Assembly (NCBI GenBank): GCA_049595035.1
Contig: JBMYKD010000002.1
Span: 1-64,000, forward strand
DNA length: 64,000 bases
Direction: 5' to 3'
DNA from: UBA12202 sp049595035
GTDB taxonomy: Bacteria > Pseudomonadota > Alphaproteobacteria > Puniceispirillales > UBA1172
A program made the translations under genes and the position numbers. Below are positions 1-8,438 of the stretch, one piece after another (the first letter of the stretch is position 1; each line of letters begins with the position of its first letter). The notes under the pieces were generated by a model. The model did no database searches and was not told the origin of the DNA. It saw nothing but the letters and a program-made list of their open reading frames with translations.

Positions 1-512
1 TGGATGAATGTATACGCTTTGCATCTGCAAATGAGATTATTCTTACTCAGGTCACCGAAGACGAGGCCGCTAAAGACCCGATTGCAGCGGTCAATTATGC
101 AAGACTTGAAGCAGCGTATCGTGTTCTCTCTCAGGCGACGGATCAAGATGGCAATCCATTCACCATCACCTGCATCCCTGTTCCTGACCTTGCCTATCAA
201 CAAATACAGTCAAGTGAACCCATGTATAAATGGCTAAGCACATTAAAATACCCTGCTAGGGTTCCCCCTTTTCCCACCGATTGTACAGCTATTTATGTTG
301 TTAAATCATCAAGTTACGCTAACTACCTTGTATCAAATGGAGTAGTTGTCGCGCCTGAATATGGCAACACAACCAAAGATCAGGCTGTCGCGACGGCTCT
401 CGCGAAGGCGTATTCAGGTCGTACCATCAAACAAATCAATCCCAGCGCCATCAATTATGCCGGTGGCGGGATCCATTGTTGCACGCAGCAACAACCAACT
501 GGTTCTGTTTAA
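1..512 (+). CDS. aguA: Agmatine deiminase / peptidyl-arginine deiminase family protein, C-terminal part
   Basis: This is the 3' end of a gene cut by the window edge; the reading frame begins at base 3 and 169 residues are visible. The family hydrolyses agmatine to N-carbamoylputrescine and ammonia. The visible part starts at the DE of the conserved H-x-DE..RF region. It contains the SYANYLVSNGVVVAPEYG stretch typical of the C-terminal blade, and ends with GGGIHCCTQQQP, whose first Cys (visible residue 159) aligns with the catalytic cysteine. Full-length members have about 340-370 residues, so roughly half is missing here. It lies 41 bases upstream of a pyruvoyl-dependent arginine decarboxylase on the same strand, which makes agmatine the likely substrate. 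A peptidyl-arginine deiminase-type substrate cannot be excluded without the N-terminus. Confidence 0.88.
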   Translation, partial: DECIRFASANEIILTQVTEDEAAKDPIAAVNYARLEAAYRVLSQATDQDGNPFTITCIPVPDLAYQQIQSSEPMYKWLSTLKYPARVPPFPTDCTAIYVVKSSSYANYLVSNGVVVAPEYGNTTKDQAVATALAKAYSGRTIKQINPSAINYAGGGIHCCTQQQPTGSV

Positions 513-553
513 AAGCAGAACCCTTAACAAACCTCTCGGTTAAAGGAGAAATT

Positions 554-1240
554 ATGACTAACAATAATGTAACAATTAATGCAGTAGGTTCTCGTTATCC
601 AACCGTTGGCTTTCCCATTTCTGGTAAGGGGACAAGTAGTTTAGGTCAACCCCCGCAACCCTATGAGACCTTTTCATACGATATTGCCCTTTATGATGCA
701 AAAATTGCGGATTATAATATCGTACCCTATTCATCTGTTCTTCCCAAGGACTTGGACATGATAACCTTAGATCAGGCACAGCCTTATTTTTTCCATGGAG
801 CCGTGCTTGAGGTGATCTATGCCATGGTAGGGGCTACATATTCGGAAGGAACTGGTAAAACCAATGTCCGGTTTCGTCATCATGGATATGAAAAATTCAT
901 GGAAACGTCTGATTCTGTCAAATCAGCAGGAGCCTGTATTGGCATGGAACTAGGTGTTCTTGATGGTAACGGCAATGATGTTGGCGGCTATGTTGCTGAA
1001 TATGTTGGCATTTATCCGGATAATCCGGGCGTAGCTACCGCTCAGGGTTATGCCAATACCGCACTCAATCAATCACTGGATCATATCCTGAGTTTGCGCG
1101 GATTTAAAAGCAGCGGCAAACGCCATATTGTTGATATCAGCTATGTTGATCTGGATGCTGGCGATAACAAAAATGGCAGTGTAATTAGCGGGCTAGGATT
1201 TATTAATTTCCAGAATGCCCCTGCCTACCCGCAGAATTAA
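554..1240 (+). CDS. pdaD: Pyruvoyl-dependent arginine decarboxylase
   Basis: The 228-residue product resembles PvlArgDC (PdaD), which decarboxylates arginine to agmatine. These enzymes self-cleave at a serine to form a pyruvoyl cofactor. The sequence shows the family layout: an N-terminal strand, then YDIALYDAKIADYNIVPYSSVLP, in which Ser60-Ser61 is the expected cleavage pair. A hydrophobic HGAVLEVIYAMVGA strand and a Gly/Ala-rich C-terminal half follow. The ATG at 554 is chosen because AAAGGAG lies just upstream; an earlier in-frame start at 476 would run into the deiminase gene. It follows the deiminase gene on the same strand and is closed by a strong terminator, so the two probably form the end of an operon for arginine breakdown or polyamine synthesis. 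Cleavage and the partner residues are inferred from the family. Confidence 0.82.
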   Translation: MTNNNVTINAVGSRYPTVGFPISGKGTSSLGQPPQPYETFSYDIALYDAKIADYNIVPYSSVLPKDLDMITLDQAQPYFFHGAVLEVIYAMVGATYSEGTGKTNVRFRHHGYEKFMETSDSVKSAGACIGMELGVLDGNGNDVGGYVAEYVGIYPDNPGVATAQGYANTALNQSLDHILSLRGFKSSGKRHIVDISYVDLDAGDNKNGSVISGLGFINFQNAPAYPQN

Positions 1241-1341
1241 TCAGATGCATGGATAACTGTTTTGCACTAATCGCAACGCGTTAACCATAAATATGATCAT
1301 ATCACCTTTGGCCAGCTCAATGTTTAAGCTTGCCCAAAATG

Positions 1342-1378
1342 ATGACACGTCAAGTTTAATGACGTGTCATTATTTTTT
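1342..1378 (+). terminator. Rho-independent terminator after the arginine decarboxylase
   Basis: A perfect 11-bp stem (1342-1352 with 1360-1370) encloses a 7-base loop and is followed by TATTTTTT on the + strand. On the - strand the same hairpin is followed by only four T, so it may also stop eno transcription weakly. It lies between the converging ends of the decarboxylase gene and eno. Confidence 0.9.
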
Positions 1379-2651
1379 ACCGCAAAAACTGCATTCCGGA
1401 ATAAGTAGCATTCATGCCCAGCATTTCTTCTATGCGGATTAGCTGGTTATATTTAGCCGTACGGTCAGATCGTGATACGGAACCTGTTTTGATCTGGCCT
1501 GCATTGGTGGCAACCGCCAAATCCGCAATAAAATGATCTTCGGTTTCACCAGACCGATGCGAAATCACAACCCCCATATCGGCCCGTTGCGCCATCATGA
1601 TTGCATCCATGGTTTCGGTTAATGTCCCTATCTGGTTTACTTTGATCAGGATAGCGTTTGCTGCTTCAAGTTCGATACCCTTAACCAGACGCTCCTGATT
1701 AGTCACAAACAGATCATCCCCGACAATCTGAACATGATCACCTAACTCAGATGTCATATGAACATAGCCTGTCCAGTCTTCCTCGGCAAAAGGGTCTTCA
1801 ATAGAACTGATCGGATAGGCATTAATGAAATTCCGCCAATATTCCACCATGTCTTCGCTGGATAATGACTTACCCTCACCCTTGAGGTGATATTTATTAT
1901 CAGAATAAAATTCAGTCGCCGCAGCATCAAGTGCCAGCATGACGTCTTCACCCGGGATATATCCAGCCTTTTCAATAGCCATCATGATACTGTCAATGGC
2001 CTCACCTGTTGTATTGATCGCTGGCGCAAAGCCGCCTTCATCCCCGACAGCGATAGAAAGCCCTTTTTCAATCAAAATCTTTCGCAAGCTGTGAAAAATT
2101 TCAGACCCCACGCGCACCGCATCACTCAAACTTTCAGCTGATACCGGCATAATCATGAATTCCTGCACATCAAGTCCATTATCAGCATGGGCACCACCAT
2201 TGAGAATATTCATCATAGGCGTTGGCATGATATGGGCATGCATGCCACCAATATAACGCCAAAGCGGCTGTTCAGCAGACATAGCAGCGGCACGGCAGAC
2301 AGCCAGACTAACCCCTAATATCGCATTTGCCCCAAGACGTGATTTGTTTTCCGTACCATCAAGCATGATCATAGCATGATCAATACCGTGCTGATCATAA
2401 GCATCATGTCCCGTCAATGCGTCGGATAATTCACCATTCACGGTATCAACCGCACCCTGAACAGAACGGCCATGAAATAGTGATTTATCACCATCGCGGC
2501 GTTCCACCGCTTCAAATGCACCCGTAGATGCCCCTGATGGTACGGCAGCACGCCCCATTGATCCATCTTCGAGGACAACATCAACTTCAACAGTCGGGTT
2601 TCCACGGCTATCAAGGATTTGACGGGCATGTATGTCCAGAATGCTACTCAT
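1377..2651 (-). CDS. eno: Enolase (phosphopyruvate hydratase)
   Basis: The 424-residue product interconverts 2-phosphoglycerate and phosphoenolpyruvate in glycolysis and gluconeogenesis; it is cytoplasmic and Mg-dependent. It begins with the standard ILDIHARQILDSRGNPTVEVDV segment. It has the GDEGGFAP loop, the metal-binding ALDAAATEFY, SIEDPF and VGDDLFVTN stretches, and the signature ILIKVNQIGTLTET followed by SHRSGETED. Length is normal for bacterial enolases. The ATG is preceded by AAAAGGATAT. It is the last gene of the tpiA-secG-pyrG-kdsA-eno run, 14 bases after kdsA. Identification is secure. Confidence 0.98.
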   Translation of the reverse strand: MSSILDIHARQILDSRGNPTVEVDVVLEDGSMGRAAVPSGASTGAFEAVERRDGDKSLFHGRSVQGAVDTVNGELSDALTGHDAYDQHGIDHAMIMLDGTENKSRLGANAILGVSLAVCRAAAMSAEQPLWRYIGGMHAHIMPTPMMNILNGGAHADNGLDVQEFMIMPVSAESLSDAVRVGSEIFHSLRKILIEKGLSIAVGDEGGFAPAINTTGEAIDSIMMAIEKAGYIPGEDVMLALDAAATEFYSDNKYHLKGEGKSLSSEDMVEYWRNFINAYPISSIEDPFAEEDWTGYVHMTSELGDHVQIVGDDLFVTNQERLVKGIELEAANAILIKVNQIGTLTETMDAIMMAQRADMGVVISHRSGETEDHFIADLAVATNAGQIKTGSVSRSDRTAKYNQLIRIEEMLGMNATYSGMQFLR

Positions 2652-2665
2652 TGGGTTATATCCTT

Positions 2666-3517
2666 TTAAACTATGATGGAACTATCGCCATGTGCTTTGG
2701 CAAGATGATCAAAATCAAGTAACGTTTTTATCAATGCTGGCATGTGATCCAGCGGGATCATGTTAGGGCCGTCTGATGGTGCCTTATCCGGTTGTTGATG
2801 GGTTTCCATAAATACTCCCGCAACACCAATGGCAACTGCCGCCCGAGATAAGGTTGGCACAAACTGGCGTTGCCCGCCAGATGCCCCGCCAAGGCCGCCA
2901 GGTTGCTGAACTGAATGGGTAGCATCAAAGATAACAGGATAACCTGTTGCGGCCATTTGTGGCAAGCCACGCATATCAGTCACCAGCGTATTATAGCCAA
3001 AACTGGTGCCACGCTCTGTTATAAGAATATTATTGTTTCCAGCATCAGCAATCTTGCTTACCACATGTTCCATATCCCATGGGGCAAGGAACTGACCTTT
3101 TTTGACATTAACCGCCTTACCTGTTCTGGCCGCCGCAATCAGTAAATCTGTCTGACGGCAGAGGAAGGCCGGTATCTGCATCACATCAACAACAGCGGCA
3201 ACATCCTCGCATTGCTCAGGCAGATGGATATCAGTTAGCACCGGACACCCGATTTGTTTTTTCACTTCAGCCAGAATGGCCAGACCCTGATCAATACCAG
3301 AGCCACGATGCGAATGGATTGACGTACGGTTAGCTTTGTCAAAAGATGATTTATAGATAAAACCAATACCTAATTCTTTTGCCATTCGATCCAAAGTAGC
3401 AGCCATATCAATAGCATGTTCAAGGCTTTCAATCGCACAGGGCCCGGCAATCAGAACCATAGGTAGGTCATTGCCGATGGGTATACCATCAATCGAAATA
3501 TGATGTTGAGTTGTCAT
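2666..3517 (-). CDS. kdsA: 2-dehydro-3-deoxyphosphooctonate aldolase (KDO-8-phosphate synthase)
   Basis: The enzyme condenses arabinose 5-phosphate with phosphoenolpyruvate to make KDO-8-phosphate for the lipopolysaccharide core, so the organism makes Gram-negative LPS. The 283 residues include the LIAGPCAIES N-terminal motif, FIYKSSFDKANRTS, GCPVLTDIHLPEQ, NVKKGQFLAPWDM and FDATHSVQQPGG, all diagnostic for KdsA rather than DAHP synthase. The start at 3517 (MTTQHHIS) is chosen because it clears pyrG and has AGGGAT upstream; a longer in-frame start at 3571 would overlap the end of pyrG. It sits between pyrG and eno, as is usual in alphaproteobacteria. Confidence 0.97.
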   Translation of the reverse strand: MTTQHHISIDGIPIGNDLPMVLIAGPCAIESLEHAIDMAATLDRMAKELGIGFIYKSSFDKANRTSIHSHRGSGIDQGLAILAEVKKQIGCPVLTDIHLPEQCEDVAAVVDVMQIPAFLCRQTDLLIAAARTGKAVNVKKGQFLAPWDMEHVVSKIADAGNNNILITERGTSFGYNTLVTDMRGLPQMAATGYPVIFDATHSVQQPGGLGGASGGQRQFVPTLSRAAVAIGVAGVFMETHQQPDKAPSDGPNMIPLDHMPALIKTLLDFDHLAKAHGDSSIIV

Positions 3518-3527
3518 GGCTATATCC

Positions 3528-5156
3528 CTAAACCAAGCGCGAATGGTCACGCGCGGCTTTAATGAAGCCACTAAATAAAGGATGCGGCTGAAACGGTCTG
3601 GATTTTAATTCAGGATGGAACTGAACCCCGATAAAAAAGGGATGATCAGGACGTTCGACAATTTCGGGTAACTCACCATCAGGAGATAAACCAGAAAAGA
3701 TTAACCCTTTTTCTTCTAGTATTTCCCGCCATGACACATTCACTTCATAGCGGTGACGGTGGCGTTCACTGATATCTTGAACGCCATATAGCTCCCGCAC
3801 ATATGTGCCTTCACCCAATACGCAATCATAAGCACCAAGTCGCATCGTACCACCCAGATCACTATCGGCATCACGGGTTACCTGAGCATTTCCGCTTGTC
3901 CATTCTGTCATTAATCCCACCACAGGATTATCAATCTGGCCAAATTCACTTGAACTAGCCTGACTCTGACCGGCCAGATTCCGTGCTGTTTCAATCACTG
4001 CCATCTGCATACCAAAACAGATACCCAAAAAGGGCAACTGGTTTTCACGGGCAAACTGAATGGCTCTGATTTTGCCTTCTGAACCACGCTGGCCAAATCC
4101 ACCGGGAACCAAGATGCCATCAGCCTGATTCAAGGCAGACATATTGGCATTATCACCCTCAAACACTTCACTATCTACCCAGTTTAGATTGACGGTGACA
4201 TTATTATGAAGCCCGCCATGGACAAGGGCTTCTGCTAATGATTTATAGCTATCGATCAGACTGGTATATTTACCAACAACCGCAATATTTACCTCACCTT
4301 CTGGGTTATCCATACGATGGACGATATCCTGCCAAACAGACAGGTCAGGTTCATTCAATGGCAAATCAAAATGCCGACAGATTTCCATATCCAGCCCTTC
4401 GCGATGATAAACCAGCGGCACATCATAAATGCTGCTTGCATCAAGTGCGCTAATCACCGCTTCTTCACGGACATTACAAAACCGGCTGATCTTTCTTTTC
4501 AAATCACCAGGGATATCTTCGCTGCTCCGGCAGAGAAGAATATCAGGTTGTATCCCGACAGATTGTAATTCTTTAACAGAATGCTGGGTAGGCTTGGTTT
4601 TCAGTTCACCCGCTACATGAATATAAGGCAATAATGTCACATGCAGGAAGCAGGTTTTCTGTGGCCCCAATTCATAGCCTAGCTGGCGGATAGCTTCAAG
4701 GAATGGCAGGGATTCAATATCACCAACGGTTCCCCCTATTTCCACCAGCACAAAGTCTTCGTCATCCAGATTAGAGGTGACAAAAGTTTTGATAGCATCG
4801 GTCACATGTGGGATCACCTGAATAGTTGCCCCTAAATAATCACCACGCCGTTCGCGTGCCAGTACATCTGAATAGATACGGCCAGTCGTTACATTATCGG
4901 ATTGCTTGGCATCAACGCCTGTAAAGCGTTCATAATGCCCTAGATCAAGGTCCGTTTCCGCCCCATCATCGGTCACAAAAACCTCTCCATGCTGGGTCGG
5001 GCTCATCGTGCCGGGATCAACATTAAGATAGGGGTCAAGTTTACGCAGGCGGACTTTATAGCCGCGCGCTTGCAGCAAAGCTCCTAAAGCTGCTGAAGCT
5101 AATCCCTTGCCAAGTGAAGAGACCACACCACCAGTTATAAATACAAAACGCGGCAT
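3528..5156 (-). CDS. pyrG: CTP synthase
   Basis: The 542-residue product aminates UTP to CTP using ATP and glutamine in the cytoplasm. The N-terminal synthetase domain starts with FITGGVVSSLGKGL and carries the LRKLDPYLNVDPGTMSP and EIGGTVGDIES motifs. The C-terminal class I glutamine amidotransferase domain (about residues 290-540) has PGGFGQRG, the nucleophile Cys380 in GICFGMQ, and a closing FHPEL. Length matches the family. It lies 56 bases downstream of the secG stop and 10 bases before the kdsA start, in the conserved secG-pyrG-kdsA-eno order. Confidence 0.98.
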   Translation of the reverse strand: MPRFVFITGGVVSSLGKGLASAALGALLQARGYKVRLRKLDPYLNVDPGTMSPTQHGEVFVTDDGAETDLDLGHYERFTGVDAKQSDNVTTGRIYSDVLARERRGDYLGATIQVIPHVTDAIKTFVTSNLDDEDFVLVEIGGTVGDIESLPFLEAIRQLGYELGPQKTCFLHVTLLPYIHVAGELKTKPTQHSVKELQSVGIQPDILLCRSSEDIPGDLKRKISRFCNVREEAVISALDASSIYDVPLVYHREGLDMEICRHFDLPLNEPDLSVWQDIVHRMDNPEGEVNIAVVGKYTSLIDSYKSLAEALVHGGLHNNVTVNLNWVDSEVFEGDNANMSALNQADGILVPGGFGQRGSEGKIRAIQFARENQLPFLGICFGMQMAVIETARNLAGQSQASSSEFGQIDNPVVGLMTEWTSGNAQVTRDADSDLGGTMRLGAYDCVLGEGTYVRELYGVQDISERHRHRYEVNVSWREILEEKGLIFSGLSPDGELPEIVERPDHPFFIGVQFHPELKSRPFQPHPLFSGFIKAARDHSRLV

Positions 5157-5212
5157 GGAAAATACCTATACCAATATTAAACCCAACTTCCTAGTCAAAG
5201 ATCATCATTAAT

Positions 5213-5533
5213 TTACTGATCAGCTGGAACCGTTGGAATCAATGGGGTTACTGTTGAAGTTTCGGACTCATTCACGACTTCATCAAGGATAGATGACGTC
5301 ACTGATGTTCTGCCACTGAGAATCGCAAGAGTAATTGATGTCGCGAAAAAACCAATAGCAAGAAAAGTCGTTACACGGGTAAGCAGATTAGCGGTTCCTC
5401 GCGCGGTCATGAAGCCACCACCCTGACCGCCGCCGCCAATGCCAAGCCCGCCACCTTCACTACGTTGCAGCAAAATGACAAACACAAGCGCAAGAGCAAT
5501 AAGAATATGTATGGTTAAGAATATAACTTGCAT
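5213..5533 (-). CDS. secG: Protein translocase subunit SecG
   Basis: The 106-residue inner-membrane protein is the small accessory subunit of the SecYEG translocon. It shows two hydrophobic segments (about residues 2-21 and 55-75). The cytosolic loop between them is Gly-rich and contains LLQRSEGGGLG followed by a GG-rich stretch, the SecG hallmark. The C-terminus is a Thr/Ser/Pro-rich tail. The start MQVIFLTIH at 5533 is preferred over an upstream in-frame start because it places the first membrane helix at the N-terminus. It lies between tpiA and pyrG, the typical position in alphaproteobacteria. Confidence 0.93.
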   Translation of the reverse strand: MQVIFLTIHILIALALVFVILLQRSEGGGLGIGGGGQGGGFMTARGTANLLTRVTTFLAIGFFATSITLAILSGRTSVTSSILDEVVNESETSTVTPLIPTVPADQ

Positions 5534-5656
5534 GTTTTCAATCTTTCGTTTGCATATTCTATAATGCAAGCTTGGCAAAACTTCCAGACAAAAATCAGAA
5601 AACCCTTACCTTTAATACATAGAATATATGATCAATCCCAAATAGTGACCAATACG

Positions 5657-6388
5657 TTAAACAGCCAGTGCCTGACTGGTAATGCTGTTTATGCTTTCAG
5701 CAACTAGACTAGCCCCGCCAACCAGCACCCCATCAACAGATGCAATGCCCAAAATGCCCGCAACATTATCAGGTTTTACTGATCCACCATAAAGAACAGG
5801 TACATCAGGCATATCTGATGCATCAAGGAATGCTGCAATCCGATTATGCATGCCCGAAATATCTGCTTCATCTGCATTCTGGCCAGTGCCAATGGCCCAA
5901 ACAGGTTCGTAAGCGATAGCAAGACGCATCGGATCAACATGATCAGGCAATGAAGATGCCAGCATATCAAGTACAATAGCATCAGATGTACCCGATAACC
6001 GGTCCTGTTCGGTTTCGCCCACGCATAACATGACAGACAATCCAGCAGATTGAGCCGCTGAAACTTTTTCAGCAATAATGGTATTCCCTTCGTTATGATG
6101 CTGGCGACGTTCAGAATGGCCGATAATCACCCATTTGCATCCTATATCCGCAAGCATGGATGCTGATACATCCCCTGTATAAGCACCCTTCTCTTGGCTG
6201 TGACAATCTTGCCCGCCCATCAGTATATCTGTTTCTCTAATCTGCGCCCCAATATCAGCTAACAACGGAAAAGGCGGAAAAATAATGCGCTGCACCTTAT
6301 CCGGCACTGACAGGGAAGCCATATCAGACACCAGATCATGTGCTGATGCCCTTTTCATGTTCATTTTCCAGTTACAAGCAATAATCAT
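5657..6388 (-). CDS. tpiA: Triosephosphate isomerase
   Basis: The 243-residue enzyme interconverts dihydroxyacetone phosphate and glyceraldehyde 3-phosphate. It has the N-terminal ACNWKMN with the catalytic Lys, the catalytic His in IGHSERR, and the catalytic Glu in AYEPVWAIGTG. YGGSVKPDN and DGVLVGGASL form the phosphate-binding C-terminal part. The start at 6388 is chosen because the core begins right after it; upstream in-frame codons read as an AT-rich leader. It is the first gene of the leftward run and is divergent from ppiD. Confidence 0.97.
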   Translation of the reverse strand: MIIACNWKMNMKRASAHDLVSDMASLSVPDKVQRIIFPPFPLLADIGAQIRETDILMGGQDCHSQEKGAYTGDVSASMLADIGCKWVIIGHSERRQHHNEGNTIIAEKVSAAQSAGLSVMLCVGETEQDRLSGTSDAIVLDMLASSLPDHVDPMRLAIAYEPVWAIGTGQNADEADISGMHNRIAAFLDASDMPDVPVLYGGSVKPDNVAGILGIASVDGVLVGGASLVAESINSITSQALAV

Positions 6389-6563
6389 AACATGATAATT
6401 CCTTATATATTCGCAAATATATATGCACAAACAACGATTTGAGATGTGTATTTTCTAATCCGATTTGCTATCATGAAGCAACTGAAAAGCGATTCTCAGC
6501 CGTGACAATGGCTGTTTGTCATGCTAGGCAGAAATATTATCAATTCATATTAAGGTGAAACCC
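6389..6563. promoter_or_regulatory. Divergent intergenic region between tpiA and ppiD
   Basis: This 175-base AT-rich stretch must hold promoters for both directions. An inverted repeat TGACAA (6503-6508) / TTGTCA (6516-6521) is visible, and TTGTCA could also act as a -35 box for ppiD with TATCAA 16 bases downstream. Neither element is strong enough to be certain. AAGGTGA at 6552-6558 is the ribosome binding site that fixes the ppiD start. Confidence 0.35.
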
Positions 6564-8438
6564 ATGTTGCAAACACTTCGCGATGGCACGAAATCCAACT
6601 TAATGCGGGCATTCCTGATGGTACTGGTTGTTGGTTTTGGGATGTGGGGCATTGGTGATATTTTCCGATCTAGCCCAAGTGACGAAGATGCCATTACGGT
6701 TGGTGACGTAACCATTTCAGCGCAAGAGGTTGCTGTATATTTTGATCAGACACGCCGCTATTATTACCCCAGCCTCAATAATAATGAGGCGATATCTATC
6801 GGTCTGATGGATCAGATCATGACAGAAATGGCAGAACGGGCATTATTTGATGCCGAAGCCGCAAGACTTGGAATCACTGTCACACGGGAAATGGCCAAAG
6901 ATGCTATCCGCAGAAACCCTATGTTTCTGGATGAAACAGGTCAATTCAACGCATTACTGTTTAGGGATATTCTTGCCAGCCGGGGTATGACAGAAAATGA
7001 TCTGGTTGCTAGTATCGGTTATGCAGAACGGCGGAATCAAATTATAGCCGCCATTGCTTCCGGAGCAGAATATTCACCTGATCTTTCTAAAAATATGGCG
7101 CAATGGCTCGCCCAGAAAAGAACCATTACATATGTAGAATTGCTCATAAATCCTGATCATATTGATGATCCTTCAAACGACACGCTGTCGGCTTGGTATG
7201 CTGAAAACACCAGCACTTTTGATGCACCAGCAACAAGACAGATTGTTGCCGCCATTCTATCGCCTGACGATTTTATTAATGAAATCAATATATCAGACGA
7301 AGAAATTGAAAGTATTTATGAAGAAAGAAAAGATTCGTTATCTATTCCGGAACGCCGCAATTTTTATCAGATGGTATTCTCGGATACCGATCAGGCCAAT
7401 ACAGCCTTGGCACGACTGAATGCTGGTGAAGATTTTGCCATTATTGCCAATGACATGCTAGGCGATAGCGAAGAAGATATTACTTTCACAAACATTGCAA
7501 GGGATGATTTACCAGAAGACCTTGCCGATATTGTTTTTGCTGCAAGCCAAAATCAGGTTACTACACCAGCAGAAACCCCGTTTGGTATCTATGTGTTTCT
7601 GATTAATGATATATCCCCTGCTGAAATACCGCTTTTTTCTGATATCAAATCCTCCCTGGCTGATGAAATCAGAAATGAACAGGCTATCAATACAGTTTAT
7701 GACCGTATCCAATTATTTGAAACAGCCCAAGAATCCGGCGCAACACTAGAAGAAGCAGCAGCAGAAGCAGGGGCAAGACTGCTTTCTATTCCAGCCCTGA
7801 CCAAAACTGGCCGTGATATTGATGGGGAATGGCTAGATGGAATAGCATCTAGCACGGCATTCCGTTCTATCGCATGGCAACAGGATATCGGTATGGCGAG
7901 CATGTTGATCACGGATGAAAATAATACTTTTTTCGCCCTAAGGGTCGAAAGTGAAACCGACAAAAGAAGCCGTACCCTTGATGAAGTCCGCAATACCGCC
8001 ATTACCGCATGGAAAATGGAACAGGCTATTGCAGACACACGCGCCAAGGCTGAAACTATTGTGGCGGCACCGGATTATCAGAAAGCCGTTGCTGACCTTG
8101 ATCTTGATCTGATGAACTCACCTGAGTTTCTTCAGAATGGCAGTGGCCTTGATCATGAAGCCGCCAGCCTGATAGCTTCAGCCAGTTTTGCCATTAATAT
8201 TGGTGACCGCACATTGGTAGAACCCGGTGATGATAAAATGATCGTGCTTAAAATGGAAAGCATTATTGATGGTGACGAAGAAAGCATTGCGCTGAGGACT
8301 GAACAGTTACTGAATGAGTTTTCTGACCATATGGCCGCTGATAGCGAAGCGGCGATAGCATACGGGCTTCAATCTATCCATAGCGTTAATGCCAATCCAA
8401 ACGCCGCTATCAGATTGCTTGTCGGGTCAACAAATTAA
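6564..8438 (+). CDS. ppiD: Peptidyl-prolyl cis-trans isomerase PpiD/SurA-like, membrane-anchored
   Basis: The 624-residue product resembles PpiD, a periplasmic chaperone anchored in the inner membrane that helps fold secreted and outer-membrane proteins. A single N-terminal membrane segment (about residues 14-32) leads into a SurA_N-like helical region. A parvulin-like domain follows around residues 265-355 (RRNFYQMVFSDTD through NQVTTPAETPFGIYVF), and then a second helical region. The ATG at 6564 is preferred over a GTG at 6555 because AAGGTGA sits at the right distance for 6564. Its stop overlaps the trpE start (TAATG), so the two are translationally coupled, as in other alphaproteobacteria. 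The isomerase domain is weakly conserved and may be mainly a chaperone. Confidence 0.88.
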   Translation: MLQTLRDGTKSNLMRAFLMVLVVGFGMWGIGDIFRSSPSDEDAITVGDVTISAQEVAVYFDQTRRYYYPSLNNNEAISIGLMDQIMTEMAERALFDAEAARLGITVTREMAKDAIRRNPMFLDETGQFNALLFRDILASRGMTENDLVASIGYAERRNQIIAAIASGAEYSPDLSKNMAQWLAQKRTITYVELLINPDHIDDPSNDTLSAWYAENTSTFDAPATRQIVAAILSPDDFINEINISDEEIESIYEERKDSLSIPERRNFYQMVFSDTDQANTALARLNAGEDFAIIANDMLGDSEEDITFTNIARDDLPEDLADIVFAASQNQVTTPAETPFGIYVFLINDISPAEIPLFSDIKSSLADEIRNEQAINTVYDRIQLFETAQESGATLEEAAAEAGARLLSIPALTKTGRDIDGEWLDGIASSTAFRSIAWQQDIGMASMLITDENNTFFALRVESETDKRSRTLDEVRNTAITAWKMEQAIADTRAKAETIVAAPDYQKAVADLDLDLMNSPEFLQNGSGLDHEAASLIASASFAINIGDRTLVEPGDDKMIVLKMESIIDGDEESIALRTEQLLNEFSDHMAADSEAAIAYGLQSIHSVNANPNAAIRLLVGSTN

